This document shows, in pieces, positions 55,625 through 64,000 of a stretch of 64,000 nucleotides of DNA. Under the pieces are notes generated by a model, which made no database searches, was not told where the DNA came from, and saw only the letters and a list, made by a program, of their open reading frames with translations. The position numbers and the translations under genes were made by a program. This stretch comes from Theropithecus gelada (Eukaryota; Chordata; Mammalia; Primates; Cercopithecidae), in assembly GCF_003255815.1 (NCBI RefSeq), contig NC_037674.1:20543537-20607536 (forward strand). The letters are read 5' to 3'. Position 1 is the stretch's first letter. Each line of letters begins with the position of its first letter.

Positions 55625-55729
55625 AAAAAGATATAATATTTAACTTGAGAGGTGTAGTCCTCCTCACAGTGTGGGCAGGCTCAGCGAAGGAGGGCCCAAG
55701 ACATAAAACTAACCAATGGCAGCAAAGCC
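55625..55729 (+). promoter_or_regulatory. Probable SLC28A2 proximal promoter
   Basis: Unique sequence between the last upstream Alu and the predicted first exon. It holds an ATATAATATTTAA at 55631-55643, an ACATAAAACT at 55701-55710 and a CCAAT at 55713-55717. Which, if any, positions RNA polymerase II is not decidable here. Confidence 0.35.
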
Positions 55730-55826
55730 CCCATGCCCCACCCAAGCTGCCCCTCGTTCCTGGCAGCCGAGCTTTTCTTTCAGTCCTTCGCTGCGCAGCC
55801 AGAGGGAATCAATTCCACAAGCTGGG
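55730..55826 (+). other. SLC28A2: Putative noncoding exon 1 of SLC28A2
   Basis: A consensus donor GTAAGC follows 55826 (gctggg then gtaagc). The sequence before it is unique and GC-richer than its surroundings. The next exon downstream starts with an acceptor and 16 untranslated bases, so an upstream 5-prime UTR exon is required. The left boundary is a guess from promoter-like motifs. Contains no ATG frame that connects to the coding exons. Confidence 0.5.
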
Positions 55827-56747
55827 GTAAGCAAAGGTGTTGGGGGAGGGCAGATGCCTAGTTCCCAAATTTTTAAAGAGATCATATTTAAACTAAATGC
55901 AGGTAGTTCTGTGCCTCGTCAGGAAGGCCCTAATTTACACACTATAAGTTGGTTATGTGTGTTTAATGAAATCATACTTCAAGTGCTTGAAGAGATCACG
56001 TTTTTAAAAGCAAATTCATGGGGAAAGGAATTTTCTGCAAAGTAAAGAAATATCTCAGAATGAACTTATATTCTAATTGTGAATGTCCATATACTAAATT
56101 TGCTTATTCTGAGGCCCAAATGTTTGCTTATTTTGTTTAAAAACTTTACTTGGGATCATTAACATTCATACTAATTACTTTAAATGTAAATTTCATTAAT
56201 TTCACTGATAAGGAGTTCTCTCTGGGGCATAAAACATAATTTTTATGCTGCATTATAGTCAGGAATTTGAAGGCTTGTTAATCTTTGTCTGTTCAGCGTA
56301 CTTTAGGGTCTGGGTCTTCCCAACTGCCTTGCTCCCCGTTTCCTTCTTACTCAGCAAGCTTAGTGGGGCCTCCCCCAGGCTAAAAGGAGTAGTTACCCTA
56401 TGACTCTTCCTTTGAGGGTCCAAGTAGGAACCTTTATAGCCCAGATCCTGGGGCCCTGGGCAGCCCACTAATTTATTTCAATTCCACTGCCTTTCATTTC
56501 TCTTCTCCTATCTTATTGCCCCTTCTTTAGCTATTCACAAGAGGAAATAGGATTTTATTTTTCATTATGTATTACATAAAAATTACATATCCAATCTTCT
56601 CAATTCTCAGTTCTTAAAGAAATCAATTAAGCCTTCAAAGACTTTTAGTTTTGCATTTTCCATGGGTAACGGGTCCTAAAAATTCTCCCCATCCCCACAG
56701 GACAGAATGACCAATCTTTCAGGCTTGACCCCGAATTTGTTTTTCAG
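55827..56747 (+). other. SLC28A2: SLC28A2 intron 1 (inferred)
   Basis: GT at 55827 and AG at 56746-56747 preceded by a tttgtttttcag tract. About 0.9 kb, free of any Alu, which is striking in this window. Confidence 0.5.
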
Positions 56748-57069
56748 TTGAGGAGAACAAGAGATGGAGAAAGCAAGTGGAAGACAGTCCATTGCCCTGT
56801 CCACAGTGGAAACTGGCACAGAGAACCCGGGGCTGGAGCTCATGGTAATTCACCAGTTTAGTTTCTCTCTGCAGAGCTGTGCACGGCTGCATGGCCTCCT
56901 GTAGGGTGTCTGACTGCTCTCAATCCCCATCATCCCTGGCAAGGCTCCGTGACTGATTCCAACACTCCCTGTGCTTGTAGGAAAAAGAAGTAGAGCCTGA
57001 GGGAAGCAACAGGACTGACACACAAGGACACAGCCTGGGGGATGGACTGGGCCCTTCCACTCAACAGAG
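56748..57069 (+). CDS. SLC28A2: SLC28A2 coding exons 2 and 3 (5-prime end of gene)
   Basis: Encodes the start of the concentrative Na+-dependent nucleoside transporter 2 (CNT2), a plasma-membrane symporter that imports purine nucleosides and uridine. Exon 2 is 56748-56844: 16 UTR bases, ATG at 56764, 27 codons beginning MEKASGRQSIALS and ending GLELM, then donor GTAATT. Intron 2 is only 136 bases (56845-56980), ending TTGTAG. Exon 3 is 56981-57069: EKEVEPEGSNRT...GPSTQQ plus two bases of an arginine codon, then donor GTACTG (phase 2). The 56 residues seen are the hydrophilic cytosolic N-terminus; all membrane helices are in later exons outside the window. Both exons keep frame and splice sites, so the gene looks intact. 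Identification rests on recall of the human protein, with a few residue differences. Confidence 0.95.
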
Positions 57070-57821
57070 GTACTGGTGTTTTGGAATCTTGTTCAGTTAG
57101 GAAAGGGCCTAGGGAGGGTTACCCCTTCGAGCAGCTTGTGGTCTTATCACAACTGCTCCCCCTTAGCATGTGTACATATATATATGTACCTTATGTAATT
57201 AATTGTTACTTAATCCTGTGCCAAAAACAATAGGAGTTCAGCAGTATCAGTGTTGATTGGACTGAAGACAAAAATAACAACAATGGTAATAATAATGGCT
57301 AACAGATTTTAAGTGTAGACTTACTATTTTGCAGATTGCTTTATGTTATATATTTATTTTCATAACAACATGTAGATATTCATTTTAATCCCTTTAGAAA
57401 TTAATTTACTGTATCTTTAAAAAAAGGTAACTCTTCTGGAATACTCATATTTGGGAATGGTGGAGGGGAAGGGAAACCTGGGGAGAAAACACAGAAGGAC
57501 CTATTATAAGGATAATAAAGAAAGTAAAAAAGGACAATGTCTTAGAAGTCCAAAGAGGAGTCTCAAGAATGAAGAAGGTATGTGAACAGGGGTGTTCACA
57601 GTGCTACCTGAACAGGGGTCTAGGAAGGAGGAGTGAGAAAAATCTTTGAATTTGTTCATGGATCTGGTCCCAGAAGTAATGTCAAAGAAAATTGAGTAAA
57701 ATAGATAATATGGAAGGAAGCAATGTTCCATGGTCTGGAAAGGAGTGGGTCTTTATAAAAGAGTGCAGAAGTCATCACTAAAAGCTGAGAAGAGGATATT
57801 GGATAGCTTCTAAAGGGAATA

Positions 57822-58217
57822 CGGTCATGAGCCGCATAACGATGTTTCAGTCAATGATGGACCGCATTGTACAACGGTGTACAATGGTGTGTATCAATGG
57901 TGTATATCATTACACAATGGTGGTCCCATAAAATTATAATACTGTATTTTTACTGTACCTTTTCTATGTTTAGATATGTTTAGATACATACATACTTACC
58001 ATTGTGCTACAATTGCCTACAGTATTAAGTACAGAAACAGGCTGAACAGATTTGCAGCCTAAGAGTAATAGGATCCACCATATAGCCTGGATGTGTCATA
58101 AGCTATACCATCTAGGTTTGCATAAGTACACTCTAAGATGTTCGCATAATTATGAAATTGCCTAATGGTGCATTTATCAGAATGTATCCCTGTTGTTAAG
58201 TAACACATGACTATATA
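57822..58217. mobile_element. Tigger-like (pogo) nonautonomous DNA transposon
   Basis: Terminal inverted repeats around ggtcatgagccgcataacga (57826) and ttgttaagtaacacatgact (58192), next to TA-rich flanks consistent with TA duplication. Interior blocks tctatgtttagatatgttta and gcataagtacactctaagat are ones I recall from this family. Confidence 0.7.
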
Positions 58218-58460
58218 TGGAGATGATTCAGAACAGCTTCCAAACAAAAGGTGATTTTGTTGTTTTTTTCTCTTTATTTTTGAAAGCTACCTCAGTGACT
58301 TCTTACAATTTTTGTTTTCTTCACAATTTGCTTCTTTCTAAAAATTTTTGTATTATCATGTTTTATATATACTGAATTGACAGTAAACTCTGTAAGTTTT
58401 TCATGCTTACATGATATTTCATATTTTGCTTAGCAGTGTGGTCGTTAATCACGTGAGATT

Positions 58461-58616
58461 ACAGTATTTGTCTGTAAGGTAAAAACTCTCAACATGGCTG
58501 ATTTCAAGTAACCAAAGGGATATCATTGAACAAGGAGTTGGGAAGAGATGTATCAGAGCACATCATTATACAAAATTTCCACCATACACATACAGCAGTC
58601 ATGAATAACTTCATGA
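58461..58616. repeat. 156-bp direct duplication, copy 1
   Basis: Matches 59307-59462 base for base except three substitutions and no indels. Confidence 0.95.
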
Positions 58617-58672
58617 CTTGGGTCTGTATTTGAACAGTGGTATGCTGGTAAATGTTTAAGAATGGACTCTCC

Positions 58673-58980
58673 ACCGGGGTAGTAGCTCATGCCTGTAATC
58701 CCAGCACTTTGGGAGGCTGAGGTGAGAGGATCACTTGAGCCCAGGAATTCAAGACCAGCCTGAGCAACATAGTGAGACCTGCCTCTACAAAAATTTTTTA
58801 AAAATTAGCAGGGCGTGGTGGTGCGTGCCTGTAGTCCCAGCTACTCCAGGAGGCTGAGATGGGAGGATCACTTGAGCCCAGGAGGTTAAGGCTGCAGTGA
58901 GCCATGATTGTGCCACTGTACTCCAGCCTAGGGGACAGAGTCAGACCCTGTCTCGAAAAAAAAGAAAAAAGAAAAAAAAA
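58673..58980 (+). repeat. Alu, head eroded
   Basis: Starts accggggtagtagctcatgcc; tail (GAAAAAA)n at 58956-58980. Lies between the two duplication copies. Confidence 0.92.
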
Positions 58981-59052
58981 GCCGCCTCTCCGAGTGTAGT
59001 TTTGCAATGAATGTTGGTTAGTATTTTTGCTCACCTTAATGAAGAGTAAGAC

Positions 59053-59270
59053 CAGGGGTTGGCAAACTTTTCCTGTAAAAGACAAGGTAGTAAATATTAT
59101 GGGTTTCGTGGTTGATGTGGTCTCTGTTGCAATTACTAAACTCTACCATTTTCGTAGGAAAGCAGCCACAGGTGATACTAAACAAATGAGCATGGCTGTG
59201 TTTTGATAAAACTTAATTTTTAAAAAGAAAGTGAGATAAACTTGGCCCACAGACCACAGCTTGCTAATCT
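59053..59270 (+). repeat. MER20 (hAT-Charlie)
   Basis: Starts caggggttggcaaacttttc and contains tagtaaatattatgggtttc and gcatggctgtgttttgataa; the right terminus is degraded. Confidence 0.85.
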
Positions 59271-59306
59271 TTAGTCTAGATGAAATAATAAATTAAGACT
59301 TCATTT

Positions 59307-59462
59307 ACAGTATTTGCCTGTAAGGTAAAAACTCTCAACATGGCTGATTTCAAGTAACCAAAGGGATATCATTGAACAAAGAGTTGGGAAGAGATGTATC
59401 AGAGCACATCATTATACAAAATTTCCACTATACACATACAGCAGTCATGAATAACTTCATGA
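59307..59462. repeat. 156-bp direct duplication, copy 2
   Basis: Second copy of 58461-58616. Differences: T/C at the 11th base, G/A in caaggagttg, C/T in tccaccatac. Confidence 0.95.
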
Positions 59463-59639
59463 GCTCACATAACAGAAAAATGTAGTAAAATAATTAGAAA
59501 ATTATGAGTTTTTAGTTTTTATTACCTTTGTCTTTAATGTAATTTAATTACACGTTTATATAGTTTTAATTTTTAGTAATGGCTTGCACAATTCCTGGGA
59601 ATGTGGCAATCACCTCTCTCAAGCTAGCGCAGGCCAGCT

Positions 59640-59757
59640 TCCCCTGCAGACTCTACCACTTACCAGATTTTGGGCAAGTTATTTACCTTCTCTAAGCCTC
59701 AGTGTTCATCCTGTAAAACAAGAATAATATTAGCACTTAGCTGAAAAGATCTTGGTT
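59640..59757 (+). repeat. MIR
   Basis: Core blocks ccacttaccagattttgggc and tctaagcctcagtgttcatc. Confidence 0.8.
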
Positions 59758-59922
59758 TTTGTGGGTTTTTTTTGCCAGACTGTTGTTGGCACCTTAAACT
59801 ACTCTGATATATAACGTGTCCAGTTCCCTTCAATTCTCATCGACTTTATATTTTCTGATATAAACAATGTTAACTAAAATTACATAGATATAAAATCATG
59901 CCTTAAGGTTCCTAACTTGCAT

Positions 59923-60055
59923 TTATTTTTATTTTTTGAGAAACGAGGTCTTACTTTGTTACCCAGGCTGGTCTTGAATTCCTGGGCCCAAACAATCTGC
60001 CTGTCTCAGCCTCCCAAAGTGCTGAGATTACAGGTGTGAGCCATGTGCCTGACCT
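59923..60055 (-). repeat. Alu-related monomer or fragment
   Basis: T-rich tail then one monomer ending ccatgtgcctgacc. Confidence 0.8.
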
Positions 60056-60136
60056 TCACTTGCATTTCTTTAAATTTTTGTAAAGCTACACATTTTCCTC
60101 CATTTGCCTTACTTTCCGTATTTCTGTGTGTGATTT

Positions 60137-60455
60137 TCTTTTCTTTTTCTTTTTCTTTTTTTTTTTTTTGGAGATAGTCTCACTCTGCCACCTAGGCTGG
60201 AGTGCAGTGGTGTGATCACTGCAACCTCTACCTCCTGGGTTCAAGCGATTCTACTGTCTCAGCCTCCCGCATAGCTGGGATTACAGGTACATTCTACCAT
60301 ACCCAGCTAACTTTTTTTTGTATTTTTAGTAGAGACGGTGTTTCACCATGTTGGCCAGGCTGGTCTTGAACTCCTGACCTCAGGTGATCGGCCCACCTTG
60401 GCCTCCCAAAGTGCTGGGATAACAGGTGTGAACCATGAACCACCGTGGCTGGCCT
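60137..60455 (-). repeat. Alu, full-length
   Basis: Long (TTTTC)n tail at 60137-60158; extra gaaccat duplication near the head (60429-60441). Confidence 0.93.
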
Positions 60456-60599
60456 ACTTTTCTTTATCAACTAAAGTAAGTTCTGGATTTTGAACCTCAT
60501 TTCCTTTCTCCCGACCAACTCAAATAGAACCCACATAGATTTCTTGTTTCCAGTTCTCCCCACCTCCTGCCAACCTGTCCTATATAGCTTCTACCAAAA

Positions 60600-61262
60600 C
60601 TGCCTAAAGTATGCCTGAACTCCCTTATTCACAAATCTCTATGGCCCCCCAGTTGCTCCTGAACAAAGCCAAACTCCACAGCCTGGTATTCAATTCTCCC
60701 CACAACCACTGCCCCCCAACCAGGATCTATATCCAACTTGACTTTCCAACATTAACTCTTGCAATTCCCATTCTAATGCCACCCTATGTTCTAGTGAAAG
60801 TCAACTATCAACCGTTCCTTATATGTAATCCTCAATTTCCTGCCTCCATGTTATGCATGTCATTTCATCGTTGCTTCTGAGCATACTGTCTTCCTTTTAT
60901 GTCTTTGAGCCCAAATACAACACACCTTTTAAGGCTCAACTCAAGAGCAATCATGTCCATGAAACTTTCCCTGATGCTGCCTCTCCTCACCTCAGTCTCA
61001 CTGGCCCCAGTCCTAAGAGGTCCCTTCTTCCTCCAAACTTTTAACATTCTATCTGAACCTCTCTTATAACACTTTAAGCTTTTGACATTTTGTTATAGAC
61101 TTACATGTACATTATATCCCCTATACTGGCCTGTAAACACATTGAGGGCGAGATAAATGTCTATTTCATCCTTTTGTCTCCTGTAACACTGAGAACAATG
61201 CTTCACCCATAGTTTATACTTAAAATTCCATAACATCCAAAATTCAATAAATACATGTTAGT
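60600..61262 (+). repeat. L2, long copy
   Basis: Recognisable order of L2 3-prime blocks: gttgctcctgaacaaagcca, aaggctcaactcaagagcaa, tgaaactttccctgatgct, ctggcctgtaaacacattga, and a terminal ttcaataaatacatgtta. Confidence 0.8.
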
Positions 61263-61582
61263 AAGTTATGTATATAATCTAGATAATAGACTTTATTTGT
61301 AATTTTTTCATGTATACATTTTTCAATTGTTTTGTTTCTGTATTGATTTTTAAGTATTTATTTCTTTTTCTTTTTATTCTTTTGTTTGATTGACTCTGAT
61401 GATCTGGGATTCTTTGTAGAGAGTAATCTGACATGTAGCTCTAAGCTGATGCTTTTCCATACTGATACCCACTTTTCCAGCAATAGTTATTAAATTGTGA
61501 GTTCTTTCTCTATTCCGATGTTACTTTGACTTCGTTAAGTTAATGTGATAATTTGGATCTGTTTTTAAATCTTTTGTTCCAT

Positions 61583-61621
61583 TGACACAGTTCCGAGTAC
61601 TTAACACTCAGAACTGTGTCA
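61583..61621. repeat. 16-bp inverted repeat, 7-nt loop
   Basis: tgacacagttccgagt (61583-61598) pairs with actcagaactgtgtca (61606-61621) at 15 of 16 positions; loop acttaac. Confidence 0.95.
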
Positions 61622-61695
61622 TTGTTTACAATGTACATTAAAACTCGACGGGTCACGTATTTGCCTTAGTTTTACCTTTAAAAAATATTCCTTGG

Positions 61696-61992
61696 GGCTG
61701 GGCACGGTGGCTTATGCCTGTAATCCCAGCATTTCGGGAGACCGAGGCAGGTGGATCACTTGAGGTCAGAAGTTTGAGACCAGCCTGGCCAACATGGTGA
61801 AATCCAGTCTCTACTAAAAATATAAAAATATAAAAATTAAATGGGCATGGTGGTGGGCGCCTGTTGTCCCAGCTACTCGGGAGGCTGAGGCAGGAGAGTT
61901 TCCTGAACCTGGGAGGTGGAGGTTGCAGTGAGCCGAGATCATGTCATTGCACTCCAGCCTGGGCAACAGTGAGACTCCATCTCAAAAATATA
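61696..61992 (+). repeat. Alu, full-length
   Basis: Linker has two tataaaaa units; tail degenerates to tatatatgatata. Confidence 0.93.
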
Positions 61993-62069
61993 TATGATAT
62001 ACATGTTTTTTGTCAAATTTTATTTTATTATTTTTATTAATTTTTTTTGAGACTGATTGCATGCCATAG

Positions 62070-62925
62070 TTTAACTGGTACAGTTTTTTTGCCTTTTTAG
62101 TGTAATTTTTAATAAGGTATAGCATGCATACAGAAAAATAAACATAAGCCTTAATGAATTTTCACAAAGCGAATACACCTATATGACCATCGCCCAGATG
62201 CAGAACCAAAACATTATCAGTACCCAAGAACCATTTTATGTTTCCTTTCAGTCAGCCTCCCTAAGGGTAATCATTATCCTGACTTTTAGCATCATAGATT
62301 AATTTTGCCTGTGTTTGGATTTTATATGGGAAGTCTAATTTATATTTTAAATGAAAATATACCATATATATACTCTTGTGTTTGGCTTCTTTTGCTTCAC
62401 GTTGTGTTTTGGAGATTCTTCCACATTATTGCATACATTGTACTTTGTACATTTTTAATTGCTGTATAGTATTTCATTGTAAGAATCTATCACAGTTTAT
62501 CTGCTCATTTTACTGTGGGTCGGAATTTTAGTAGTTTCTATGTTTTTGCTATTATGGTACAGCTATGAATATTTTTGTGCATGTCTTTAGTAAAGATAAA
62601 TACACCTTTCTATTGGGTATATACCTTGGAGTGGAATTGCCATGCTATAGGGTATGTGTATAGGTTTATGTAGCTTTAATAGATGATAAACATATTTGTA
62701 CCAAATTTCACTCCTCTGGCAGTGTTATGAGAGCGTGTCTTTTTTCATTATCTCCATTGTGTGTGTGTAGTATTATCACATTGTAGCTTTGCTTTGTATT
62801 TCCCTAATGGCTAAGGAACTTGTGCACCTTTTCAGCTTTTTCTGGCCACTGAATATTCTCTTTTGTGAAGCGTCTGTTCAAGTCTTTAATTGGCAGCATT
62901 TTTCTTTCTTAGTGTATAAAAGTAG
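62070..62925 (-). repeat. Old L1M-type 3-prime region
   Basis: Reverse-complement L1: tgtatagtatttcattgtaa (62464), tttttgctattatggtacag (62543), cttggagtggaattgccatg (62625), tttgtatttccctaatggct (62794), tgaagcgtctgttcaagtct (62867). Confidence 0.85.
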
Positions 62926-62999
62926 GAGTACATTTTATAAATGATGAAATACAAACAAGAGTACATTTTAAGTACTTGCCATTAAAAAAATTGGTATGT

Positions 63000-63299
63000 G
63001 GCCAGGCGCGGTGGCTCAAGCCTGTAATCCCAGCACTTTGGGAGGCGAGACAGGCAGATCACGAGGTCAGGAGATCGAGACCATCCTGGCTAACACGGTG
63101 AAACCCCGTCTCTACTAAAAAAATACAAAAAACTAGCCGGGCGAGGTGGTGGGCGGCTGTAGTCCCAGCTACTCGGGAGGCTGAGGCAGGAGATGGCCTA
63201 AACTCGGGAGGCGGAGCTTGCAGTGAGCTGAGATCCAGCCACTGCACTCCAGCCTGGGCGACAGAGCGAGACTGTCTCAAAAAAAAAAAAAAAAAAAAA
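63000..63299 (+). repeat. Young AluYR-like element
   Basis: Carries ctcaagcctgtaatccc, gggcgaggtggtggg and agatccagccactgc. Target duplication attggtatgt at 62990-62999 and 63301-63310. A-tail at 63279-63300. Confidence 0.95.
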
Positions 63300-63417
63300 A
63301 ATTGGTATGTAAGGTAATGCATGTGTTCATTAGCTTGATGTAGCCATTCCACAATGTATACATATTTTAAGGCACCATGTTGTATACCATAAACATATAC
63401 AATTTTTGTCAATTTTA

Positions 63418-63558
63418 TTTTATTTTCATTTTTTTTTTTTTAGAGATGGGGTCTCACAATATTGCCCATGCTGGTCTCAAACTACTGGGCTCAAGTGATC
63501 CTCCCACCTTGGCCTCCCAAAGTGCTAGGATTACAGGTGTGAGCCACTGCACTGAGCC
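63418..63558 (-). repeat. Single Alu monomer with perfect target duplication
   Basis: Complete head and left monomer but no right monomer. The 17-bp duplication aatttttgtcaatttta is at 63401-63417 and 63559-63575. Confidence 0.9.
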
Positions 63559-63722
63559 AATTTTTGTCAATTTTAAAAAGAATTAAAAAATTAATACCCT
63601 GAATGACATTGCTACCACTGTAAATGATATTCTTTCACACTTTCTAGCTATCTGTCACAAGTATATAGACAAATCATTTTTGTGAATTTATCTATCTACC
63701 TACCTATTCCTTTATTCAGCAA

Positions 63723-64000
63723 ATTTTTTTTTTTTTTTGAGACGGAGTCTCACTCTGTCACCCAGGCTGGAGTGCAGTGGCACAATCTCGACTCACTGCA
63801 AGCTCTGCCTCCCGGGCTCACGCCATTCTCCTGCCTCGGCCTCCCAAGTAGCTGGGACTACAGGTGCCTGCCACCACACCCAACTTATTTTTTGTATTTT
63901 TAGTAGAGATGGGGTTTCACCGTGTTATCCAGGATGGTCTTGATCTCCTGACCTCGTGATCCACCTGCCTCGGCCTCCCAAAGTGCTGGGATTACAGGCA
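63723..64000 (-). repeat. AluY-like, cut by window end
   Basis: T-run at 63725-63739; the head lies beyond 64000. Confidence 0.93.

Larger units (their letters stand above)
57070..64000 (+). other. SLC28A2: SLC28A2 intron 3, start
   Basis: At least 6.9 kb. I searched by eye for the next exon (expected to continue after GPSTQQR with a basic stretch) and did not find it, so exon 4 should lie beyond 64000. The interval holds the repeats listed below plus unassigned AT-rich stretches at 57070-57820, 58218-58460, 59463-59640, 61263-61695 and 62926-62999. Confidence 0.8.

Noticed and set aside
60611..60880. 89-codon plus frame in SLC28A2 intron 3 as exon 4
   Set aside because: The sequence is an L2 element and its translation does not continue the CNT2 N-terminus; no matching acceptor phase.

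Overview
This is primate nuclear DNA from the start of the purine nucleoside transporter gene SLC28A2 (human 15q21.1) and its upstream flank. Three things fix this. A complete tRNA-His(GTG) gene lies at 501-572. Two coding exons at 56764-57069 translate to the start of SLC28A2, with correct phases and GT/AG splice sites. Alu elements fill much of the rest. Three of the youngest-looking Alus (22642-22915, 35525-35826, 63000-63299) share bases that I associate with the AluYR lineage of Old World monkeys, so a macaque, baboon or guenon is more likely than human. That species call rests on my memory of the subfamily.

Layout: 1-610 holds the tRNA gene and its flank. 610-38,950 is intergenic and made of Alus, old MaLR/ERVL/L1/MIR/DNA-transposon remnants and stretches I cannot name. 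Notable here are an H3-3A (histone H3.3) processed pseudogene at 13460-14506, nested with an Alu in an old L1, and an inverted duplication at 34921-36228. 39190-48010 is a full-length betaretrovirus-like (HML/HERV-K supergroup) provirus on the minus strand. It sits inside an Alu, is flanked by a 6-bp target duplication, and is inactivated in every gene. 48,011-55,600 is more intergenic repeat, including a solitary ERV1-type LTR with a 4-bp target duplication. From about 55,730 to the end is SLC28A2 on the plus strand: a putative noncoding exon 1, coding exons 2 and 3, and the start of a long intron 3. That intron contains a nearly identical 156-bp direct duplication.

Only two units look functional: the tRNA-His gene and SLC28A2. 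The provirus, the histone retrocopy and the other elements are fossils. They are useful mainly as a dated record of insertions. I found no new gene system. The best leads are the provirus structure, the unusual local duplications and the nested insertions.
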